Source: Gammaproteobacteria bacterium | GTDB taxonomy: Bacteria > Pseudomonadota > Gammaproteobacteria > Steroidobacterales > Steroidobacteraceae | Length of the DNA: 10,824 nt | Assembly: GCA_028293725.1 (NCBI GenBank) | Contig: JAQGOE010000083.1 | Span: 1 to 10,824 of the forward strand | Direction of reading: 5' to 3' | In this document: positions 7,100 to 10,824 of the stretch, in pieces | Position numbering within the stretch: the first letter of the stretch is position 1 | How the letters are laid out: each line of letters starts with the position of its first letter | Notes under the pieces: model-generated | Databases searched by the model: none | What the model was told of the DNA's origin: nothing | Seen by the model: the letters and a program-made list of their open reading frames with translations, nothing else | Program-made: the position numbers and the translations under genes

Positions 7100-7667
7100 T
7101 CACATCTGTTGATTTGAAGCGATGAGCTGCAAAGGCTTTACACGCTCGACGCCCCGCCGATAGACGCGGCGAGTCATTGCTGGATTGGAGTGACCAAGGA
7201 GCTGTTGTGCCATTTCCAGGGTTGGGCACTTCGTGGCGGCCAGAGCGCGGATATCGTGAAAGTGCAGGGGCCGGCCGCCGCTGCGCTCCCACTTGATCCG
7301 GACACGTTGCCAACAGGCCCTGAAACCTTCGCTCGTGTAAGGCTTGCCGTTGCGGGTTGGCACGATGTATTCGCTGCCCGCGTGGCCGCCGCCCTTGAGC
7401 TGCCAGCACTGGTCGAGGACGGCTTCGAGTTCCGGCGTCACTTCGATCGCGAGCCTCTTCGAGGTTTTCGACAATGTGAAGCTCGTTGATCGTGAGTCCG
7501 TCCACCGACGCCTCGCGCATATCGGCCCATCGGAATCGGATGATGTCACCCTGGCGCTGGCCGGTGAGGAGGGCGAGTTGCATGGCAAGCTGAACGGGGC
7601 GGGGAGGGTGATCGGTTGCGTCATGCCGACGTCTCGGGATCGTCCAACTGAGCATCCGTAACGTCAC
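7100..7667 (-). pseudogene. Decayed tyrosine recombinase (phage-type integrase) with frameshift
   Basis: Pieces of one integrase are split between frames. The upstream piece (about 7480-7585) reads VQLAMQLALLTGQRQGDIIR and contains the first catalytic Arg (TGQRQGD). The downstream piece (7100 to about 7475, another frame) reads SKTSKRLAIEVTPELEAVLD, then HFHDIRALAAT (the HxxR motif), then LLGHSNPAMTRRVYRRG, which has the second His and the Tyr nucleophile. So the catalytic residues except perhaps the Lys are recognisable, but no frame carries them all. The main shift is near 7463-7485. A further break is likely near 7590-7640, upstream of which a short VTDAQL scrap appears in a third frame. 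The N-terminal arm- and core-binding domains are absent. It is a dead element integrase, not a working enzyme. Confidence 0.82.
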
Positions 7668-7871
7668 CTCCAGCAGAACGCGCTGCCGTACTTCCCCGCC
7701 GTCCCCAATTGCTACGGGGCGCGCTGTCGGGCGGAGTCGGATGATCTGGCCAAGTATCGCCGACGCGAGCGTCGCGAATCGTGGCGGCGGTTACTTACGC
7801 CGTAGAGTCGGGCGAGATGAGAATCAGTGACGCCTGCCGTCCGGATAAGATGGACTTTGGCGGCGTCGAGC

Positions 7872-7896
7872 CTTCCTCGGGGAGCATCCGAGGAAG
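7872..7896. repeat. 9-bp inverted repeat upstream of repeat copy B
   Basis: CTTCCTCGG (7872-7880), loop GGAGCAT, CCGAGGAAG (7888-7896); the arms are perfect. It lies 28 bases before repeat copy B, echoing the 10-bp inverted repeat before copy A, though the sequences are unrelated. Confidence 0.5.
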
Positions 7897-7924
7897 AGAT
7901 AGGTATCGAAAGTACGTATCTTGG

Positions 7925-8011
7925 TTGGTAGCGGGGGGCCGCTACGAGCTTTATAGCAATTACCCCCTTGAGATTCAGGCAGTTGCGGCGAGCATCGTCG
8001 CGACGCGATGA
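7925..8011 (+). repeat. 87-bp dispersed repeat, copy B
   Basis: Same length as copies A and C, with no gaps. The hairpin arms GTAGCGG (7928-7934) and CCGCTAC (7939-7945) are identical to copy A, while the loop is GGGG instead of CGGG. The core GAGCTTTATAGCAATTAC is unchanged. The frame ends in TGA at 8009-8011. It lies between the integrase remnant and the operator-flanked winged-helix gene. Confidence 0.88.
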
Positions 8012-8093
8012 TGTACCCGCGGTGCCGGCCAGCGGCTAGGCCTGCCCCGGTGTCGGCCAAGCGAAAGCGGCAAATTCGCCAGGCTCATGAACT

Positions 8094-8187
8094 CATTCTT
8101 AATTCTTGAATTGAGAATATTGACTCCTCCGGTGCGTGCCGCTAGCCTCCATGCTTTACGATATTCTCAATTCAAGAATTAAGAATG
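8094..8187. promoter_or_regulatory. Perfect 27-bp inverted repeat (twin operators) around the promoter of the winged-helix/nucleotidyltransferase unit
   Basis: The left arm (8094-8120) and right arm (8161-8187) are exact reverse complements, 40 bases apart. Each arm is itself nearly palindromic (ATTCT-n-AATTC..GAATT-n-AGAAT, four central or flanking mismatches), so each may bind one protein dimer. The right arm ends in the ATG of the downstream gene. A possible -35 TTGACT (8120-8125) abuts the left arm, with a weak TAGCCT 17 bases later. This layout suits autorepression by the gene's winged-helix product. Confidence 0.75.
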
Positions 8188-8721
8188 GCTAAACTCAGCA
8201 ATCAGCAATTTGCCCTGAAGCCGCAGGACCTCTACGTGCTTCTTGCGATGCTGGTGGCCCAAGGCAAAGGCTCAACCTATCCGCAGCTCAGCGCGCAGAC
8301 CGGATTGGCGCCTTCGGCGGTACATGGCGCGTTAAAACGAGCGGCTGCGGCGGGACTGGCGCTGTTTCAGGACCGGCGACCAGTCGTGCTGAAACCGCAA
8401 CTACGAGAATTCGTTTTGTCTGGCGCCAAGTACGCTTTCCCAGCCGTTCGAGGAACGCTGACCCGAGGCGTTCCGACGGCATACGCCGCCGCGCCGTTAA
8501 ACAGTGTCATTGCGCCCTCCACAGATCCGGTCCCGGTGTGGCCGCACAAGAATGGAACTGTCCGTGGTGTGAGTCTGGCGCCACTATATCCGACGGTGCC
8601 GGAAGCCGCTCTTCGTGACGAAAATCTATACGCCGTTCTCGCTCTGTTCGATGCGGTTCGCTCCGGGCAGGCCCGGGAGCGCAATACTGCCCAAAAAAAC
8701 CTGGCCGAGTATTTCCAGTGA
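8185..8721 (+). CDS. Winged-helix transcription factor, probable antitoxin-like partner of a nucleotidyltransferase
   Basis: A 178-residue protein. Residues 11-75 form a winged helix-turn-helix: LKPQDLYVLLAMLV, then STYPQLSAQTGLAPSAVHGA and LKRAAAAGLALFQDRRPVVL. The second half contains YAFPAVRGTLTRGVPTAYA, PVWPHKNGTVRGVSLAPLYP, and a charged C-terminal helix ending AEYFQ. I know of two-gene units with a similar protein ahead of an AbiEii-like nucleotidyltransferase, where the first protein represses its own promoter through inverted repeats. The start codon sits inside the right arm of the 27-bp inverted repeat with no Shine-Dalgarno sequence. Translation may therefore be leaderless, or another start may be used. 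Its stop overlaps the next start in GTGA. An antitoxin role is inferred from context only. Confidence 0.78.
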   Translation: MAKLSNQQFALKPQDLYVLLAMLVAQGKGSTYPQLSAQTGLAPSAVHGALKRAAAAGLALFQDRRPVVLKPQLREFVLSGAKYAFPAVRGTLTRGVPTAYAAAPLNSVIAPSTDPVPVWPHKNGTVRGVSLAPLYPTVPEAALRDENLYAVLALFDAVRSGQARERNTAQKNLAEYFQ

Positions 8722-9427
8722 CGCAGGATCCAAACCTCTCAAAGATTGAATTGATTGCCGCCGCTCTCGGTCCGCTCCGCGACCAACTCGTATTTGTCGG
8801 AGGATGCGCTGTGGGTCTGCTGATAACTGACACCGCCGCGGCCCCCGTACGCGTTACGTTCGACGTCGATCTGGTGGCACGCGTCTCGGCCCTTGCCGCG
8901 TATCATGGGATAGAGAAGGAATTTGCCCAGTTGGGCTTCAGTCGCGACACTACCAGTGATGCTCCCATCTGTCGCTGGCGATATCGTGGTCTCGAAGTGG
9001 ACCTGATGCCGACGGATTCCAAGGTCCTTGGATTCGCCAATCGTTGGTATCCGCTCGCTGTTGAGACAGCACGGGATGTAAAGTGCCGAGCGGGACAATG
9101 ATAAAGCTGATCACGGCACCGGCGTTCCTCGCCACTAAATTCGAGGCGTACTCGGACCGGGGCGGAGGCGACATACTCGCCAGTCACGATCTCGAAGATA
9201 TCATTAACATCCTCGATGGCAGGCCGGAGTTGCTTGCGGAAGTCGAGAATGCGCCCGCGGAGCTTCGCGCCTACCTCACAGGACGCTTCACCGAACTGTT
9301 GATGACGCCAAATTTTTTGGATGTCCTACCCGGGATGATGTTCCCGGATGAAGCGCTCGCCGATCGTACTCAGGTCGTGACCGTGAGAATCCGGTTGCTA
9401 GCTCAGCAGGACACTGACGAAGCCTGA
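8718..9427 (+). pseudogene. AbiEii/AbiGii-type nucleotidyltransferase with a single-base frameshift
   Basis: GTG 8718 overlaps the upstream stop by four bases. The first frame (8718-9101) carries the nucleotidyltransferase core: VFVGGC at 26-31, the metal-binding pair D49 and D51 in TFDVD, and a third acidic site D95 in GLEVDLMPTD, then GFANRWYP. Near base 9083/9084 the sense continues in another frame: after ARDVK one expects LPSGT, and VPSGTMIKLITAPAFLATKF is found in the second frame, which runs to 9427. It contains FEAYSDRGGGDILASHDLED and a C-terminal helical part. One missing base explains this. The joined product would be about 236 residues, the normal family size. Relatives transfer nucleotides, in some cases onto tRNA as a toxin. 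The mutation leaves a 127-residue stub unless the base is a sequencing error or a programmed shift. Confidence 0.8.
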
Positions 9428-9499
9428 TTTGTCGGCGCTGTTCATTTACAAGTCAATTGTGCCGTACGGAGACAAGTCCAGAGTGGCGCACTGATATCA

Positions 9500-10192
9500 A
9501 TGGACTCAATTACCGCGCAATTGCAGGAGTGCGGCTACGCCGTTATTCCGGATATGGTTCGGATTGACGAGATCGGTAAGATCGAGCGCTTCATCGATGA
9601 CGGTGTCAGCGGCGGTGCCGGGACGCGTTGCCTGATCGGTCGTCCATGGTGTAACAGGCTCGCTGATCAACTTACCCGGGACGTGCGACTGTCTGGAGCT
9701 CTTCCGACGGACGCCAGAGCCGTTCAGTGCACCTTGTTCGTGAAGTCGATCGCAAGTAACTGGCTGGTGTCACTTCACCAGGATCTCAGCATACCGGTCG
9801 CTGAGCGCGTTGATAACCCTGAATATCATGGATGGTCCGAAAAGGAGGGAGAGTTGTTCGTCCAGCCACCAGTGTCAATTTTGAACGACATGGTAGCGGT
9901 TCGACTTCACCTCGACGATTGCGATGAACGCAACGGCGCCCTACGTGTAGTGCCAGGGTCACACCGATTGGGCCGATTGACTACGGCGGAAGCAACGGGA
10001 GTCCGAAACGCGCAAGGGCAGGTCTGCGTGCAAGTTCCGCGCGGTGGAGCGATGGTCATGAAGCCATTACTACTCCACGCTTCGTCGAAGGCTTTGATCC
10101 ACAACAGACGGCGGGTGTTGCATTTCGTGTTTGGGCCCGCGAAATTGCCAGGCCGCCTCCGCTGGCCAAATCTGTGCAGGACGAAGAAGTAG
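9500..10192 (+). CDS. Phytanoyl-CoA dioxygenase (PhyH) family Fe(II)/2-oxoglutarate oxygenase
   Basis: A 230-residue protein of the PhyH fold. The iron ligands are visible as H93 and D95 (SLHQDLSIPV) and H193 (LLLHASSK). An Arg in HNRRRVLHFVF (203-205) is the likely 2-oxoglutarate anchor. VRLHLDDCDERNGALRVVPG at 134-153, followed by SHRLGRL, is the hallmark segment of small-molecule hydroxylases of this family. The typical substrate (acyl-CoA, amino acid, natural product) cannot be read from sequence. No strong ribosome binding site precedes ATG 9500, and the 72-base gap to the nucleotidyltransferase suggests its own promoter or read-through. It is a metabolic gene placed between two toxin-antitoxin-like units and between repeat copies B and C, so it looks like cargo. 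Confidence 0.88.
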   Translation: MDSITAQLQECGYAVIPDMVRIDEIGKIERFIDDGVSGGAGTRCLIGRPWCNRLADQLTRDVRLSGALPTDARAVQCTLFVKSIASNWLVSLHQDLSIPVAERVDNPEYHGWSEKEGELFVQPPVSILNDMVAVRLHLDDCDERNGALRVVPGSHRLGRLTTAEATGVRNAQGQVCVQVPRGGAMVMKPLLLHASSKALIHNRRRVLHFVFGPAKLPGRLRWPNLCRTKK

Positions 10193-10286
10193 TGGTCTGA
10201 CTGGCGAGTCGGCACTCCTGGCTCATGCGGGAGGGCCGGCGTTTGACCGGCGCTGTCAAAGATCCGGCCTGAGAGGTTCGCGCGAC

Positions 10287-10326
10287 AGCGTTGCAATCCG
10301 GCGCAAAGCGTCGCAATCCGTCTCAA
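10287..10326. repeat. Two tandem 20-bp units abutting repeat copy C
   Basis: AGCGTTGCAATCCGGCGCAA (10287-10306) and AGCGTCGCAATCCGTCTCAA (10307-10326) differ at three positions. The second unit ends exactly where repeat copy C begins. Confidence 0.7.
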
Positions 10327-10413
10327 TTGGTAGCGGGGGCCCGCTACGAGCTTTATAGCAATTACGCCCTTAAGATTCAGGCAGTTGCAGCGAGCGTCAC
10401 CACGCCCGCATGA
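10327..10413 (+). repeat. 87-bp dispersed repeat, copy C
   Basis: Same length and no gaps against copies A and B. The arms GTAGCGG (10330-10336) and CCGCTAC (10341-10347) are invariant; the loop is GGGC. The core GAGCTTTATAGCAATTAC is unchanged. The codon-like differences from copy A give Pro-to-Ala and Glu-to-Lys, and the frame again closes in TGA (10411-10413). It lies between the dioxygenase and VapBC. Confidence 0.88.
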
Positions 10414-10482
10414 GCCACGGCGCAGGGCGAGCGGCGCCCACTGGTTGCAGGGCGGGGGTCCTTGCCGGCGACCGGAAAATGA

Positions 10483-10500
10483 CATATGCTTAGGCATATG
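10483..10500. promoter_or_regulatory. Palindromic operator of the VapBC unit
   Basis: CATATGC, TTAG, GCATATG form a perfect 7-base-arm palindrome, 26 bases before the antitoxin start. VapB and other AbrB-type antitoxins are known to repress their own operon by binding such palindromes, so this is the likely autoregulatory site. Confidence 0.65.
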
Positions 10501-10526
10501 CCACTGTACTAGAATTCGGAGCAGCA

Positions 10527-10760
10527 GTGACCCCAGAGCGGCACGTCAAGCTTTTCAAGAATGGGCGAAACCAAGCTGTCCGGATTCCGCGCGAGTTCGA
10601 GCTGCCCGGCGATGATGCCATTATGCGCAAAGACGGCGATAAGCTGATCATCGAAGCCGTCCCGCCGCGCTCGCTGCTCGCCCTGCTGGCAACCCTGCAC
10701 CCGCTCGGCGAGGAAATTCCCTTGGTCTCCGATGAGCCCCCCGACGAAGTCAACATCTGA
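10527..10760 (+). CDS. vapB: VapB-type antitoxin, AbrB/MazE (SpoVT) DNA-binding domain
   Basis: A 77-residue protein. Residues 5-45 have the swapped-hairpin AbrB/MazE pattern: RHVKLFKNGRNQAVRIPREF, then ELPGDDAIMRKDGDKLIIEA. This is the typical sequence of VapB antitoxins. The C-terminal half (LLALLATLHPLGEEIPLVSD, ending PPDEVNI) is the acidic toxin-binding tail. GTG 10527 was chosen because GGAG lies five bases upstream (CGGAGCAGCA then GTG). The stop overlaps the vapC start in TGATG, a hallmark of translational coupling in toxin-antitoxin pairs. The palindrome at 10483-10500 is its presumed operator. Confidence 0.9.
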   Translation: MTPERHVKLFKNGRNQAVRIPREFELPGDDAIMRKDGDKLIIEAVPPRSLLALLATLHPLGEEIPLVSDEPPDEVNI

Positions 10761-10824
10761 TGCGCTTCTTGCTCGACACCAACATCGTGTCGAACCTGAT
10801 CCGAGACCCGCAGGGTCGGATAGC
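10760..10824 (+). CDS. vapC: VapC-type PIN-domain ribonuclease toxin (3' partial)
   Basis: Only the first 21 codons are in the window. ATG 10760 shares one base with the vapB stop. The product starts MRFLLDTNIVSNLIRDPQGR; LLDTN with the Asp at residue 6 is the first metal-binding acidic site of PIN ribonucleases, and the NxxSxLxR spacing is usual for VapC. The gene is cut by the window edge. The pairing with the AbrB-type antitoxin makes the assignment firm despite the short length. Confidence 0.88.
   Translation, partial: MRFLLDTNIVSNLIRDPQGRI

Larger units (their letters stand above)
7680..8093. other. Non-coding stretch with hairpin and repeat copy B
   Basis: No gene is supported. A plus-strand frame at 7781-8011 exists but lacks a ribosome binding site and owes its last 29 codons to repeat copy B, so I do not call it a gene. 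The stretch holds a 9-bp-arm hairpin (7872-7896) and the repeat (7925-8011). Confidence 0.5.
10193..10526. other. Non-coding stretch with tandem repeat, repeat copy C and VapBC operator
   Basis: No gene is supported. The stretch contains a GCCGG/CCGGC hairpin near 10232-10249, two 20-base near-identical units (10287-10326), repeat copy C (10327-10413) and the palindromic operator of the downstream antitoxin (10483-10500). The rest has no visible structure. Confidence 0.55.

Noticed and set aside
7781..8011. Open frame of 76 residues ending in repeat copy B.
   Set aside because: No ribosome binding site. Its last 29 codons are the dispersed repeat and its first part has no recognisable coding pattern.
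1..10824. CRISPR arrays, tRNA or rRNA genes.
   Set aside because: No regularly spaced short repeats with unique spacers, and no cloverleaf or rRNA signature, were seen on either strand.

Overview
The window is about 58% GC and looks like an accessory, heavily rearranged stretch of a proteobacterial chromosome. A gammaproteobacterium of the Xanthomonadales/Steroidobacter type is my best guess. That guess rests on the UrcA-family protein, the DsrE-like periplasmic protein, the glutathione-independent formaldehyde dehydrogenase and the general codon style; no rRNA or tRNA is present to confirm it.

Left part (1-3480). A 5'-truncated flavin disulfide reductase (mercuric reductase/dihydrolipoamide dehydrogenase family) runs off the left edge. 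It is followed by a gene-poor gap holding a small remnant of another gene, then a chimeric broken ORF. The chimera begins as a GH13 alpha-amylase and ends as the C-terminal piece of a VapC/PIN toxin. Convergent to it is an intact zinc-dependent formaldehyde dehydrogenase (fdhA-like, minus strand).

Middle part (3480-7100). A probable recombinase tail fragment stops 15 bases before the first copy (A) of an 87-bp dispersed repeat. Five minus-strand genes then lie head to tail: UrcA-family protein, DsrE-family protein, a 47-aa single-membrane-span protein, a 73-aa orphan and a HbpS/GlcG-type protein. The first three are tightly packed and probably form one transcription unit for exported small proteins. 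The two downstream genes are spaced 129 and 237 nt apart and may belong to it or not.

Right part (7100-10824). A decayed tyrosine recombinase (minus strand, at least one frameshift) precedes repeat copy B. Next comes a two-gene unit, a winged-helix protein overlapping an AbiEii-like nucleotidyltransferase. It resembles a toxin-antitoxin pair, with a perfect 27-bp inverted repeat around its promoter, but the nucleotidyltransferase has a single-base frameshift. A PhyH-type Fe(II)/2-oxoglutarate dioxygenase follows, then repeat copy C, then a VapBC toxin-antitoxin pair whose operator palindrome is visible and whose toxin gene is cut by the window edge.

The most unusual signal is the 87-bp repeat. 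Its three copies have identical length, invariant hairpin arms, a varying loop and a conserved 28-codon frame. The copies sit at module borders, two of them close to recombinase remnants, so the repeat may be a recombination or attachment site that partitions this region.
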